Source: DASRDE01 sp035938175
GTDB lineage: Bacteria; Vulcanimicrobiota; Vulcanimicrobiia; Vulcanimicrobiales; Vulcanimicrobiaceae
Reading direction: 5' to 3'
Assembly (NCBI GenBank): GCA_035938175.1
Contig: DASZHD010000028.1
Span: forward strand, 61,625 to 125,624
DNA length: 64,000 bases
The position numbers and the translations under genes are program-made. Under the pieces are notes generated by a model. That model was not told where the DNA came from. It did not search any database and worked only from the letters and a program-made list of their open reading frames with translations. Shown in pieces: positions 16,343 to 24,283 of the stretch; positions within the stretch are counted from its first letter, which is position 1; every line of letters starts with the position of its first letter.

Positions 16343-18130
16343 ATGCGACGACAATTTTCTACATTTTCCAAATACATGCTCGCCGGCGGGGTCTCGGCGG
16401 CTCTGGTCATCGGAAGTATTGCGCCTGCGTCCGCGCAGGCCGGTCCCGACCGCAAGACCGAGCAGCGTGCAACCTCGGCGCCGGCGCCCGATCGCGCGGC
16501 CCGCTCCAATAGCCAGGCTCAACCGCGCACCTATGCGGCGCCACGTGAAGTTCGCACGTACGCGGCTCCGCAACGCGAAGTTCGCACGTACTCGGCGCCG
16601 GCACCGGAAGTTCGAACTTACGTGCCGCAGCGTGAAATTCGCACGTATGCTCCGCAGCGTGAAATTCGCACGTACTCGGCACCGGCACCGGAAGTCCGCA
16701 CGTACACTCCGCAGCGTGAAGTCCGCACGTATGCTCCGCAGCGTGAAATTCGCGCGTATGCTCCGCAGCGTCAAGTTCGTACGTACGCGCCGCAACGCGA
16801 AGTCCGTACGTATGCTCCGCAACGTGAAATTCGCACGTATGCTCCGCAGCGTGAAGTCCGCACGTACGCTCCGCAGCGTGAAATTCGCACCTATGCTCCG
16901 CAGCGTGAAGTCCGCACGTACGCCGCGCCCACGCGGTTCGCGCAACCGGTTCGTACCGCGCCCGTTAGAGTCGAACAACGCGAGGGGAACGCGGCGCCGT
17001 TCGAGCAGCGCTTCCGCGTAGCCCCGCTGCATGCGCCGTTCGTTCAATATGTGCGCGCGGAACGTCCGGTTCGCCGCGTGCGGGAAGTAGTTGCAACGCC
17101 CGTTCTGTATCATCCGGCTTTCCTGACCGGCCGCGTGGTACGCGTGGTGCGTAACCGGTACATCATCTTGGCGCCGCCGACCGGCCGTCAGATCGTCGTC
17201 CGCTGTAATTGCACGCAGGCGGTGACGACACGCTACGTCGCGGTTCCGGTAACGTATACGAACGGATCGTACTACGCTTACGGTTATTCGCCTCAGTACT
17301 ATCCGCAAGTCGCGCAGTGGTATCAAAACTACTACGGCGTTCCGGTGACGTATCAAAACGGATATTACGTTCCGCAGTATCCGGCGCAAGCGCAATACGG
17401 CTACAACTATCCGAACGGGTACCAGTATCCGAACGGCTATGGTTCCCCGGCAAACTACGGTTACGGTTACCCGTCAAACTACGGCTACGCCGATCCGTAC
17501 GGCAACGGATACGGTTCGAACTCGTCGTTCCTGCTTTATCTGCCGATAGCGGCGGCTCTTTTCGGAAACGTTCCGTACGTCGGCCAGATCCTCGGCACGA
17601 TTTCGGATTACGCATCGCCGTACGGTACGGGCGGTTATTATGGGCAGAATCCGTACACCAACGGCGCCCCGTACTACGGTAATTCCGGATACTACGGCAA
17701 CTCGGGATACTACGGTAACGCCCCGAATTACGGGAACGCCCCGTACTACGGGAACTCCTCGTACTACGGTAACGCTCCGTACTACGGAACGCCGTACGAT
17801 CAGTGCTTGAATTCGACCGACGAGGATAGCGACGGCGACGGAACGTGCGCGCCGGTCAGCAGCGGCTACAACGGGTATGGTGTTCCGTATGGCGCGTACA
17901 ACTCGTACGGAATGCCGATCGGCGAACAGCAAGTACAGGGTGTCGTGGTCGGCCGCACGGGATCGATGCTGATGGTGCTTGGCGCGAACGGGCTGAACCC
18001 GATTTTGGTAAACGCAACGCCGGCATTTCAAAGCGGGGACTCGATGAACGGCCCGATCGCGGTCGGACAAGTGATCGACGCTTTCGGCTACTACAACGGC
18101 AACACGTTCGTCGCAACGGCGCTCGTCTGA
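16343..18130 (+). CDS. Exported protein with PQREVRTYA tandem repeats and a Tyr/Gly/Asn-rich region
   Basis: 595 residues, GAGG at 16334-16337 fixing the ATG at 16343. Order: Sec signal peptide ending ASAQA (~33); about 14 copies of a 9-residue PQRE(V/I)RTYA unit (61-194); a short beta-rich segment with GRVVRVVRNRYIILAPPTGR; a long region very rich in Tyr, Gly, Asn and Pro with YYGN units; a hydrophobic stretch LLYLPIAAALFG; a Cys-flanked Asp cluster DEDSDGDGTC resembling a calcium loop; and a C-terminal beta domain with an OB-like VQGVVVGRTGSMLMVLG pattern. I do not recognise a family. Low-complexity Tyr- and Arg-rich makeup suggests a surface or matrix protein; this is inference. Confidence 0.75.
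   Translation: MRRQFSTFSKYMLAGGVSAALVIGSIAPASAQAGPDRKTEQRATSAPAPDRAARSNSQAQPRTYAAPREVRTYAAPQREVRTYSAPAPEVRTYVPQREIRTYAPQREIRTYSAPAPEVRTYTPQREVRTYAPQREIRAYAPQRQVRTYAPQREVRTYAPQREIRTYAPQREVRTYAPQREIRTYAPQREVRTYAAPTRFAQPVRTAPVRVEQREGNAAPFEQRFRVAPLHAPFVQYVRAERPVRRVREVVATPVLYHPAFLTGRVVRVVRNRYIILAPPTGRQIVVRCNCTQAVTTRYVAVPVTYTNGSYYAYGYSPQYYPQVAQWYQNYYGVPVTYQNGYYVPQYPAQAQYGYNYPNGYQYPNGYGSPANYGYGYPSNYGYADPYGNGYGSNSSFLLYLPIAAALFGNVPYVGQILGTISDYASPYGTGGYYGQNPYTNGAPYYGNSGYYGNSGYYGNAPNYGNAPYYGNSSYYGNAPYYGTPYDQCLNSTDEDSDGDGTCAPVSSGYNGYGVPYGAYNSYGMPIGEQQVQGVVVGRTGSMLMVLGANGLNPILVNATPAFQSGDSMNGPIAVGQVIDAFGYYNGNTFVATALV
16523..16924 (+). repeat. 27-bp coding tandem repeat
   Basis: About 14 imperfect copies, mostly 27 bp each, encode PQREVRTYA and variants (PQREIRTYA, APAPEVRTY). 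Copies differ mainly at third codon positions and at Val/Ile, showing selection at protein level. This array can change copy number by slippage or recombination. Confidence 0.9.
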
Positions 18131-18154
18131 CACGACGTTATCCCGGCGAAGCGC

Positions 18155-18185
18155 AAAGGCACCGTGTCCTCGCACGGTGCCTTTT
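18155..18185 (+). terminator. Terminator after the repeat protein
   Basis: Stem AAAGGCACCGTG (18155-18166) and CACGGTGCCTTTT (18173-18185) with loop TCCTCG, followed by CCTTGG. A 12-bp stem with a U-rich 3' side. Confidence 0.88.
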
Positions 18186-18303
18186 CCTTGGCGTCTGACG
18201 TTGTCACGAATTAGCGGGCTGAATCGCTTAGAGCAAGATAACGTGCCGAACCGCCGGAGTAGCCCAAGCGTGCTACAATAGTCGGTGAAGCGGAGGTTTC
18301 GCT

Positions 18304-18861
18304 ATGCGCAGTCTGCCTGCGGTCTTAGTTGCCATATTTTGCCTGATGTGCAGCAACGCTGCGCTTGCCATCACGTCCAACTGCCCCGCTCTAGAAAACC
18401 AGCGAAACAAGCAACTGCCGGTCGTCAGCCCGATGAACCAGGCGACGTACCTGTGCAACAACGCCGCTTATGGCACGGATCCACCGAAGTTGGGCGACCT
18501 CTCGCCGCAAGGTCAAATGCTGAACGCTCAAGTCTGCGACAGCAATTGCTCCTATCACCCGCTGTTTCCGGAAGATCCGGACAGCCCGATGATTCCGGTG
18601 AAATGCTACTCGGCGCGTCAGCTCCAGGACCCCATGCTTCCGCGGCCCAGCCAGCAATATGCCGTAAACGGTAGCGCCGCGGCGCAAGCCGCGAACAGCG
18701 GACCGCCGGCCCCGTATATGGGCACGGGCGGTAACTGTCAGGCCTTCATGATTCCGCAGGCGCCCATCAATCTGGACCAGAGCAAGCCGCCGAGCGTCCA
18801 AGAGTCCAAACCCAAGCCGTCGGGGTCGCCGGCACCCAGCCCGTCGCCTTCGCCGCACTAG
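18304..18861 (+). CDS. Small exported protein, Cys-containing with Pro/Ser tail
   Basis: 185 residues. It starts with a clear Sec signal peptide, MRSLPAVLVAIFCLMCSNAALA, and the mature part has six Cys (NC, LCNN, VCDSNC, KCYS, NCQ), suggesting disulfides outside the cytoplasm. The last 30 residues are a Pro/Ser/Lys tail (SPAPSPSPSPH). GCGGAGG lies about seven bases before the ATG. No family is recognised. It sits alone between two terminators, just before the S10/spc operon promoter. Confidence 0.65.
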   Translation: MRSLPAVLVAIFCLMCSNAALAITSNCPALENQRNKQLPVVSPMNQATYLCNNAAYGTDPPKLGDLSPQGQMLNAQVCDSNCSYHPLFPEDPDSPMIPVKCYSARQLQDPMLPRPSQQYAVNGSAAAQAANSGPPAPYMGTGGNCQAFMIPQAPINLDQSKPPSVQESKPKPSGSPAPSPSPSPH

Positions 18862-18874
18862 TCGGATAAGAGGC

Positions 18875-18900
18875 GGCCGCGCCGGCGCGCGGCGGCCTTT
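18875..18900 (+). terminator. Possible GC-rich terminator before the S10/spc operon
   Basis: Six-bp stem GGCCGC / GCGGCC (18875-18880 and 18892-18897) with a GC-rich loop, followed by only three T residues. Weak as an intrinsic terminator but correctly placed between a finished gene and a new promoter. Confidence 0.45.
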
Positions 18901-18909
18901 CCATTCCGC

Positions 18910-18938
18910 TTGACGCCGCCGCCCGCGCCTGATACACT
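18910..18938 (+). promoter_or_regulatory. Promoter of the S10/spc operon (rplC start)
   Basis: TTGACG at 18910-18915, 17 bases, TACACT at 18933-18938. Located 114 bases upstream of rplC and matches the layout of the str promoter. Confidence 0.82.
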
Positions 18939-18954
18939 GCCGAGGTTGTGGTCC

Positions 18955-18974
18955 ACGCCGGCTGCGGCGTTTTT
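18955..18974 (+). promoter_or_regulatory. Hairpin plus T-tract in the S10/spc leader, candidate attenuator
   Basis: Perfect 6-bp stem ACGCCG / CGGCGT with loop GCTG (18955-18970) runs directly into five T residues (18970-18974), about 10-25 bases after the predicted transcription start. That is the form of an intrinsic terminator placed inside a leader. Attenuation of S10 operons by L4 is known in enterobacteria; a similar role here is inference. Confidence 0.5.
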
Positions 18975-19051
18975 GCGCGCGCGGCCGAAGGAACTAATGG
19001 CAGTACGCGTGGGCCCGTGTACATCAAACGACTTTTCTGGACGAGGATAAA

Positions 19052-19684
19052 ATGAAGAACATCCTTGGCCGCAAGGTTGGGATGACGAGCGTGTTCACCG
19101 ACGACGGCCGCTATGTGCCGGTGACGGTGATCGAAGCCGGTCCCTGCACGGTGGTCGAGCGCAGAACGAAGGACAAACACGGCTACGAAGCCGTCGCGTT
19201 GGCTTTCGGCGACATAAAGAAGTCGCGCGTCTCGCGTGCCCTTGCCGGACATTATAAGAAGAACGACGCCGAACCCAAGCGATGGGTGCGCGAATTCCGC
19301 GACGATATCGATGGCGTTGAGGCGGGACAAACTATTACCGTGGCAGAGTTCGCACCCGGCGATCGCGTCGACATCGTCGGCGTTTCGAAGGGTCACGGGT
19401 TTTCCGGCGGCATCAAACGTCACAATTTCAGCGGAGGCGGTGCGAGCCACGGCTCCATGATCCACCGTCAGCCGGCGTCCAACGGCGATACCAACGCCGG
19501 GCGCACCGTCAAAGGCAGCCGCCGTCCCGGTCACTTCGGCGTCGATCGCACGACGCATCAAAATCTCGAGATCGTGCGCGCCGATGCGGAGCGCAATCTT
19601 TTGCTCGTTCGCGGTCCGGTCCCGGGTGCAAAGAACTCGCTCGTCATGGTGCGTAAGAGCGTGAAGGCGGTGGCAAATGCCTAA
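19052..19684 (+). CDS. rplC: 50S ribosomal protein L3 (uL3)
   Basis: 210 residues, normal length, beginning MKNILGRKVGMTSVFTDDGR. It contains the conserved loop GASHGSMIHRQPAS, which reaches toward the peptidyl-transferase centre and carries the methylated Gln of other bacteria. L3 starts 50S assembly. It is the first gene of the unit because rpsJ has been separated from it, and it overlaps rplD by eight bases. Confidence 0.98.
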   Translation: MKNILGRKVGMTSVFTDDGRYVPVTVIEAGPCTVVERRTKDKHGYEAVALAFGDIKKSRVSRALAGHYKKNDAEPKRWVREFRDDIDGVEAGQTITVAEFAPGDRVDIVGVSKGHGFSGGIKRHNFSGGGASHGSMIHRQPASNGDTNAGRTVKGSRRPGHFGVDRTTHQNLEIVRADAERNLLLVRGPVPGAKNSLVMVRKSVKAVANA

Positions 19685-20336
19685 CGTCATCGACGCAACG
19701 GGCAAAGTGCTGCGCGAAGAGCAGACGCCCGAAATCTTCGCGCAAGACTACAGCGACAAAGCACATGCGATCTATCGCGCCGTGCACCGCGAGTTGGCAA
19801 ATCCGCGCGCGGGAACTGCTTCCACGAAGAAGCGCGACGAAGTCAGCGGCGGCGGACGCAAGCCGTGGCGCCAAAAAGGCACCGGCCGCGCGCGCCAAGG
19901 TTCGATTCGCTCTCCGCAGTGGACGCACGGCGGCGTCGTATTCGGACCACAGCCGCGCAGTTACGCGACGGATCTCAATAAGAAAGAACGGCGCGTGGCA
20001 TTCATCGCCGCGCTTGCCGATCGCTTCCGCGACGGCGCAGTTACCGTGCTGGATGCCGGCGATTTCGCGATCGAAAAGACCGGACAGTTCGCGGCGTTGC
20101 TCTTCGGATCGACAAAGGACGCGAAGACCGGCCCCGCTACGCTCGTGGTCTTCGGCCGCGACGAACGCGCGGGCGAAAAACTCGAACGCGTCAGCCGTAA
20201 CCTCGCCAAGGTCGGGACGACGCACACGGGCGCGCTCGACGTCAAAGACGTGCTGCGGTACAACCGCATCGTCTTCACGTCGGAAGCCTACGCGCAACTC
20301 GTCAATTCGTTCTCGAACAACGGAGACAACCGCTAA
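19677..20336 (+). CDS. rplD: 50S ribosomal protein L4 (uL4)
   Basis: 219 residues. The exit-tunnel loop is visible as GGGRKPWRQKGTGRARQGSIRSPQW in overlapping pieces near residues 57-80. L4 lines the nascent-chain tunnel, and in E. coli it also represses its own operon at both transcription and translation level. It overlaps rplC upstream and shares its final base with the rplW start codon, so L3, L4 and L23 are translationally coupled. Confidence 0.97.
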   Translation: MPNVIDATGKVLREEQTPEIFAQDYSDKAHAIYRAVHRELANPRAGTASTKKRDEVSGGGRKPWRQKGTGRARQGSIRSPQWTHGGVVFGPQPRSYATDLNKKERRVAFIAALADRFRDGAVTVLDAGDFAIEKTGQFAALLFGSTKDAKTGPATLVVFGRDERAGEKLERVSRNLAKVGTTHTGALDVKDVLRYNRIVFTSEAYAQLVNSFSNNGDNR

Positions 20337-20644
20337 TGGAAGCACGGGACGTTATCGTTTCGCCGCGCATCACGGAGAAGTCGATGGCAAACGCCCTCGG
20401 CCAGCAGTACAGCTTCGTCGTGCATCCGCATGCGACCAAAACGCAGATCCGTCATGCGATCGAAGAAATTTTCGGCGTGAACGTGATCAAGGTCAACACC
20501 GTTAACGTCGGCGGGAAGAGCAAAATGTTTGCTCGCCGCGGCGCGAAGACGCAAGGCCGCACCAAAGACATCAAAAAAGCGATCGTTACGCTCAAGCCGG
20601 GTCAGAAGATCGAGCTGGGCGGCGTCAATTACTTCGAGCAATAG
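20336..20644 (+). CDS. rplW: 50S ribosomal protein L23 (uL23)
   Basis: 102 residues, normal length. It begins MEARDVIVSPRITEKSM and keeps the KTQIRHAIEEIFGVNV core and the tunnel-exit loop GKSKMFARRG. L23 forms the docking site for trigger factor and SRP at the exit of the tunnel. It begins on the last base of rplD and lies 15 bases before rplB. Confidence 0.97.
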   Translation: MEARDVIVSPRITEKSMANALGQQYSFVVHPHATKTQIRHAIEEIFGVNVIKVNTVNVGGKSKMFARRGAKTQGRTKDIKKAIVTLKPGQKIELGGVNYFEQ

Positions 20645-20659
20645 TAGGGACGCTCTGAA

Positions 20660-21487
20660 ATGCCAGTAAAAAAATATAAGCCGACGAGCCCCGGCAAACG
20701 CTTCGTGACGACGATGGACTTCTCGGATCTGAGCAAGGTCGAACCGGAGAAGTCGCTCATCGAAGTTCGCAAGAAGCATTCGGGCCGCAACTTCAATGGC
20801 CATATCACGGTGCGCCACAAAGGCGGCGGCACGCGCAAGATGTACCGCATCATCGATTTCAAGCGGTCGAAGGATGCTATCCCCGCCAAAGTGGCGACGA
20901 TCGAGTACGATCCGAACCGCTCGGCGCGCATTGCGCTCGTGAATTACCGCGACGGCGAGAAGCGCTATATCTTGGCGCCCCTCGGCCTGAAGGTCGGCGA
21001 TACTGTCGAATCCGGTCCGTCCGCCGATATCAAAGCCGGCAATTGCTTACCGATCAAAAACATTCCGGTCGGCTCGGTTATTCACAACATCGAGCTGCGC
21101 CCGGGACAAGGCGGCAAACTCGTGCGCAGCGCCGGCGGTGCCGCGCAGCTGATGGCCAAGGAGGACGAGTACGCGCAGGTGCGCATGCCTTCGGGTGAAG
21201 TGCGCAAAGTGCTGGTCGTCTGCCGCGCCACGATCGGACAGCTCGGCAACGTCGAGCACGAGAACGAAGTAATCGGCAAAGCCGGCCGTCAGCGTCATCG
21301 CGGTAAGCGTCCGTCCGTCCGCGGTATCGCAATGAACCCGGTCGATCATCCGCACGGCGGCGGCGAAGCGCGTTCCACGTCGGGACGCCCGCCCACCACG
21401 CCTTGGGGGCAAATGACGATGGGCAAGAAGACGCGACGCAACAAGCGCACGCAAAATATGATCGTCCGCAAGAGAGGCTCCAAATGA
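20660..21487 (+). CDS. rplB: 50S ribosomal protein L2 (uL2)
   Basis: 275 residues, normal length. It contains the conserved SGRNFNGHITVRHKGGG start and the C-terminal GIAMNPVDHPHGGGEAR, including the His needed near the peptidyl-transferase centre. L2 joins the subunits and is one of the most conserved ribosomal proteins. Downstream is an unusually long 126-base gap containing a palindromic repeat before rpsS. Confidence 0.98.
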   Translation: MPVKKYKPTSPGKRFVTTMDFSDLSKVEPEKSLIEVRKKHSGRNFNGHITVRHKGGGTRKMYRIIDFKRSKDAIPAKVATIEYDPNRSARIALVNYRDGEKRYILAPLGLKVGDTVESGPSADIKAGNCLPIKNIPVGSVIHNIELRPGQGGKLVRSAGGAAQLMAKEDEYAQVRMPSGEVRKVLVVCRATIGQLGNVEHENEVIGKAGRQRHRGKRPSVRGIAMNPVDHPHGGGEARSTSGRPPTTPWGQMTMGKKTRRNKRTQNMIVRKRGSK

Positions 21488-21503
21488 TCCAAGTTACGTT
21501 CGG

Positions 21504-21606
21504 CGCGCCCTCGGGGAGGCTTCCGGGTGGCAGTGCACATGCGCGCGCCTTGGTATGGGGGCCCCGCGCTTTAGCGTGGGGGGCGCGCAGCTCAGAGCGG
21601 AGCGCC
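21504..21606 (+). repeat. Palindromic repeat element inside the operon (rplB-rpsS gap)
   Basis: Begins GCGCCCTCGGGGAGGCTTC and contains the hairpin CCCCGCGC-TTTA-GCGTGGGG (21562-21581), ending near GAGCGCC. The same two blocks, in the same order and similar spacing, recur at 31411-31515 between infA and rpmJ. No ORF is supportable in it. It would lie within the operon mRNA. Confidence 0.75.
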
Positions 21607-21613
21607 TTTTAAA

Positions 21614-21889
21614 ATGGGTCGCAGTTTGAAGAAAGGCCCGTTCGTCGCGGACCATCTGATCAAAAAGATCGAAGGCATGAACGAGCGCCGCGAAAAGCGC
21701 GTCGTGAAAACGTGGAGCCGTGCATCCACGATCATTCCGGCGATGGTCGGTCACACGATCGGCGTTCACAACGGGAAAGCCCATGTGCCGGTGTTCATCA
21801 CCGAAAACATGGTCGGACACAAGCTCGGCGAGTTTGCGCCGACGCGCAATTTCCGCGGTCACGGCGGCGACAAGGCGGCGGTGAAGTAG
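21614..21889 (+). CDS. rpsS: 30S ribosomal protein S19 (uS19)
   Basis: 91 residues, normal length: MGRSLKKGPFVADHLIKKI at the start and HNGKAHVPVFITENMVGHKLGEF (in overlapping pieces) with the conserved tail TRNFRGHGGDKAA. S19 sits in the head of the 30S subunit near the A-site tRNA. It follows the palindromic repeat and is one base from rplV. Confidence 0.97.
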   Translation: MGRSLKKGPFVADHLIKKIEGMNERREKRVVKTWSRASTIIPAMVGHTIGVHNGKAHVPVFITENMVGHKLGEFAPTRNFRGHGGDKAAVK

Positions 21890-21890
21890 C

Positions 21891-22481
21891 ATGAGTACGA
21901 TGGACGTCCAGGAGAAGCGCAAACGCGGAACCCCGAAAGCTTCGTCTGCGGAACGCGAAGAGTCTCGCAGCGAGGACCGCGCCGTGCATGAAGCGGTCGC
22001 GCATCTGAAATTTGCTCGCATCGGTCCGCGCAAACTGCGGCGCGTCGCAGACGCGATCCGCGGCAAGAGCGTCAAAGAGGCGCTCGTGCTGCTGCAATTC
22101 GCCGGAGTTTTTGCCGCGGAGCCGATGGAGAAGCTGCTGCGCAGCGCCGTCGCAAACGCGGGCAACAACCACGACATGAACACCGACGAACTGTTCGTCA
22201 CGCGCGTCACCGTCGACGGCGGACCGGGCGGACGGTTCACCAAACGCCTGGATCCGCGTGCGCAAGGCCGCGCCAATTTCAAGCGCAAGCGTCTTTCGCA
22301 CGTTACGCTTGCCGTCGGCGAGAAGCCGCCGGTGAAAAAGCGCAAACCGCGCGGCGGCGCTTCGATTGCTCTCAAGCGCGCGACCACGCGCAAGACGACT
22401 GCCGCCGGAGCAACCGCAAAGAAGTCCGCGCCGCGTAAACGCGCGAGCAAAAAAGCCGCAGCCGCAGGGACTGGAGCGTAA
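21891..22481 (+). CDS. rplV: 50S ribosomal protein L22 (uL22) with long basic tails
   Basis: 196 residues against a usual 110-120. The core is residues ~33-145 (KFARIGPRKLRRVADAIRGK, then the tunnel hairpin ending KRLDPRAQGRANFKRKR). About 30 polar residues precede it and a Lys/Arg/Ala-rich tail of some 50 residues follows (KKSAPRKRASKKAAAAG). L22 lines the exit tunnel. The extensions are probably disordered and bind rRNA; the ATG at 21891 is one base after rpsS, and there is no better internal start. Confidence 0.95.
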   Translation: MSTMDVQEKRKRGTPKASSAEREESRSEDRAVHEAVAHLKFARIGPRKLRRVADAIRGKSVKEALVLLQFAGVFAAEPMEKLLRSAVANAGNNHDMNTDELFVTRVTVDGGPGGRFTKRLDPRAQGRANFKRKRLSHVTLAVGEKPPVKKRKPRGGASIALKRATTRKTTAAGATAKKSAPRKRASKKAAAAGTGA

Positions 22482-22487
22482 GAGGTA

Positions 22488-23381
22488 ATGGGACAGAAAA
22501 TTCATCCGGTCGGCCTGCGCCTGGGCATTACGCGCACGTGGGACAGCCGCTGGTTCGAGAAAAAACACTATAAGGATTGGCTCCACGAGGACGTCAAGAT
22601 CCGCAAGTACTTCACGCGGTGGATGCGTCCGGCGGCTATCAGCAAAATCGAGATCGAGCGCCGTGCAAACCAAGCGCGCGTTATCGTGAACACGGGCAAG
22701 CCGGGCATCATCATCGGCAAGCGCGGCGTCGGCATCGAAGAGATTCGCAAGAACCTCGAAAAGCTCACCGGCAAAGCCGTGCAAGTGAACGTCATGGAGA
22801 TCAAGCATCCCGAGTTGGATGCCCGTCTCGTGGCGCAGAACATCGTCGATCAGCTCGAGAAACGCATCGCGTTCCGCCGTGCGATGAAGCAGGCCATCAT
22901 GCGCAGCATGAAGGCCGGCGCGCGCGGCATCAAGGTGCAGGTTTCGGGGCGGCTGGGCGGCGCGGAAATCGCGCGCACCGAGCGCAATGCCGACGGCAAG
23001 GTGCCGCTGCATACGCTGCGCGCCGATATCGATTACGCGCACGTCGAGGCGTTTACGACGTTCGGACGCATCGGCGTCAAAGTTTGGATTTATCGCGGCG
23101 AAGTGCTGCCCGATCACGCGCGTCAACCCGAGCGTGAAGGACGCGATCGTTCGCAGTTCCGCGATCGTCGCGATCGCGGCGGACGCGGACGCCGGGGCGG
23201 CGGCACGGTTGCGCCTCGCTCAACCGAAGCGCCCGTAGAAACCGGTGCACCGGTCGAGGCGGCGCCTATCGCCGACACGGCGGAAGCCGCTACGTACGTT
23301 CCGGAACGCGAGAACCCCGTTCCACAGGCTCAGGACGAGCTCCGGGCGGATACGCCCGCTCAACCGGAGGTAACCGAGTAA
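22488..23381 (+). CDS. rpsC: 30S ribosomal protein S3 (uS3) with Arg/Gly-rich C-terminal extension
   Basis: 297 residues; bacterial S3 is usually 210-240. Residues 1-212 are standard, with the KH motif GKPGIIIGKRGVGIEEIRK near 66 and the C-terminal domain ending at the EVLPDHA region. Beyond it lies a tail of about 80 residues, first RG-rich (RDRRDRGGRGRRGGG), then acidic/Pro-rich. S3 is part of the mRNA-entry helicase site. The tail is probably flexible. Confidence 0.97.
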   Translation: MGQKIHPVGLRLGITRTWDSRWFEKKHYKDWLHEDVKIRKYFTRWMRPAAISKIEIERRANQARVIVNTGKPGIIIGKRGVGIEEIRKNLEKLTGKAVQVNVMEIKHPELDARLVAQNIVDQLEKRIAFRRAMKQAIMRSMKAGARGIKVQVSGRLGGAEIARTERNADGKVPLHTLRADIDYAHVEAFTTFGRIGVKVWIYRGEVLPDHARQPEREGRDRSQFRDRRDRGGRGRRGGGTVAPRSTEAPVETGAPVEAAPIADTAEAATYVPERENPVPQAQDELRADTPAQPEVTE

Positions 23382-23383
23382 AC

Positions 23384-23803
23384 ATGTTAACGCCCAAACG
23401 AGTCAAATGGCGTAAGGTTCATCGCGGACGCATGACCGGTAAAGCGCTGCGCGGCAACGCCCTGACGTTCGGTGAATACGGACTGCAGGCGCTCGAGCCG
23501 TGCTGGATGACGAACCGGCAGATTGAAGCGGCGCGTATCGCAATGACGCGTCACATCAAGCGCGGCGGTAAAGTCTGGATCAAAGTCTTTCCGGACAAAT
23601 CGGTTACCAAGAAGCCCGCGGAAGTCCGCATGGGTGCCGGTAAGGGTAATCCCGAGTTTTGGGTTGCCGTCGTGCGTCCCGGACGCGTGCTGTTCGAATT
23701 GTCGGGCGTTGCGCCCGACGTCGGCAAACGCGCATTGGAGCTCGCCGCCTCGAAGCTGCCGATCGCTACGAAGATCGTCTCGCGCGAGGAGGCCTCCGCA
23801 TGA
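23384..23803 (+). CDS. rplP: 50S ribosomal protein L16 (uL16)
   Basis: 139 residues, normal length, beginning MLTPKRVKWRKVHRGRMTGK. It has the conserved GAGKGNPEFWVAVV that approaches the A-site tRNA, including the region whose Arg is hydroxylated in other bacteria. It starts two bases after rpsC and overlaps rpmC by ATGA. Confidence 0.98.
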   Translation: MLTPKRVKWRKVHRGRMTGKALRGNALTFGEYGLQALEPCWMTNRQIEAARIAMTRHIKRGGKVWIKVFPDKSVTKKPAEVRMGAGKGNPEFWVAVVRPGRVLFELSGVAPDVGKRALELAASKLPIATKIVSREEASA

Positions 23804-24021
23804 ATACGAGAGACTTCAAAGAGCTCCGCGGACTGACGATCGCGGAATTGCAGCAGAAGGCCAAAGAGACCAAAGAAGAGCTCTTCAATTTGCGTTTTGC
23901 GCTGCGTACCGGACACCTTTCGGACTTCAGCAAAGTCCGGGCGATGCGCCGTACCTACGCGCAAATTCAAACCGTTATTTGCGAGAAACGAATCGCCGAG
24001 GCTAAGAATGGAGCAGCTTAA
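23800..24021 (+). CDS. rpmC: 50S ribosomal protein L29 (uL29)
   Basis: 73 residues, slightly longer than the usual 63-70. It begins MNTRDFKELRGLTIAELQQK and holds the two-helix core ELFNLRFALRTGHLSDFSKVR. It forms part of the tunnel-exit rim. The ATG overlaps the rplP stop (ATGA). Its end overlaps rpsQ by 14 bases, so start choice for rpsQ depends on that overlap being real. Confidence 0.95.
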   Translation: MNTRDFKELRGLTIAELQQKAKETKEELFNLRFALRTGHLSDFSKVRAMRRTYAQIQTVICEKRIAEAKNGAA

Positions 24022-24283
24022 CACCACGCAGCGCCGCACCGCACGGCGCACCAAACAAGGCCGCGTCGTTTCGGACAAGATGGACAAGACCATCGTCGTT
24101 CTTTCCGAAACGCGCGTTCCGCATCCGGTCTACGGAAAGATCGTTCGCAAGTCGGTCAAGTTCAAAGCGCACGACGAGCAGAACGACGCCAAGATCGGCG
24201 ACACGGTCCGCATCATGGAGTGCCGTCCCATGTCCAAAGACAAGCGGTGGCGCTTGATCGAAGTCGTGGAGCGTGCAAAGTGA
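24008..24283 (+). CDS. rpsQ: 30S ribosomal protein S17 (uS17)
   Basis: 91 residues, normal. Core GRVVSDKMDKTIVVLSETRVPHPVYGKIVRK in overlapping pieces is the OB-fold of S17, which binds the 5' domain of 16S rRNA. The start at 24008 overlaps the rpmC end by 14 bases. A later start would remove the usual N-terminal arm. The stop overlaps the rplN GTG start. Confidence 0.95.
   Translation: MEQLNTTQRRTARRTKQGRVVSDKMDKTIVVLSETRVPHPVYGKIVRKSVKFKAHDEQNDAKIGDTVRIMECRPMSKDKRWRLIEVVERAK

Noticed and set aside
16523..16924. Tandem repeat as a CRISPR or VNTR non-coding array
   Set aside because: It is in frame with a signal-peptide-bearing protein and varies mainly at codon third positions.
18267..18278. 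TACAAT as a promoter for the small exported protein
   Set aside because: No acceptable -35 hexamer at 16-18 bases, so I did not list it as a promoter.
21798..23126. 442-residue minus-strand open frame across rpsS, rplV and rpsC
   Set aside because: Same antisense artefact, with no ribosome site or protein-family features.
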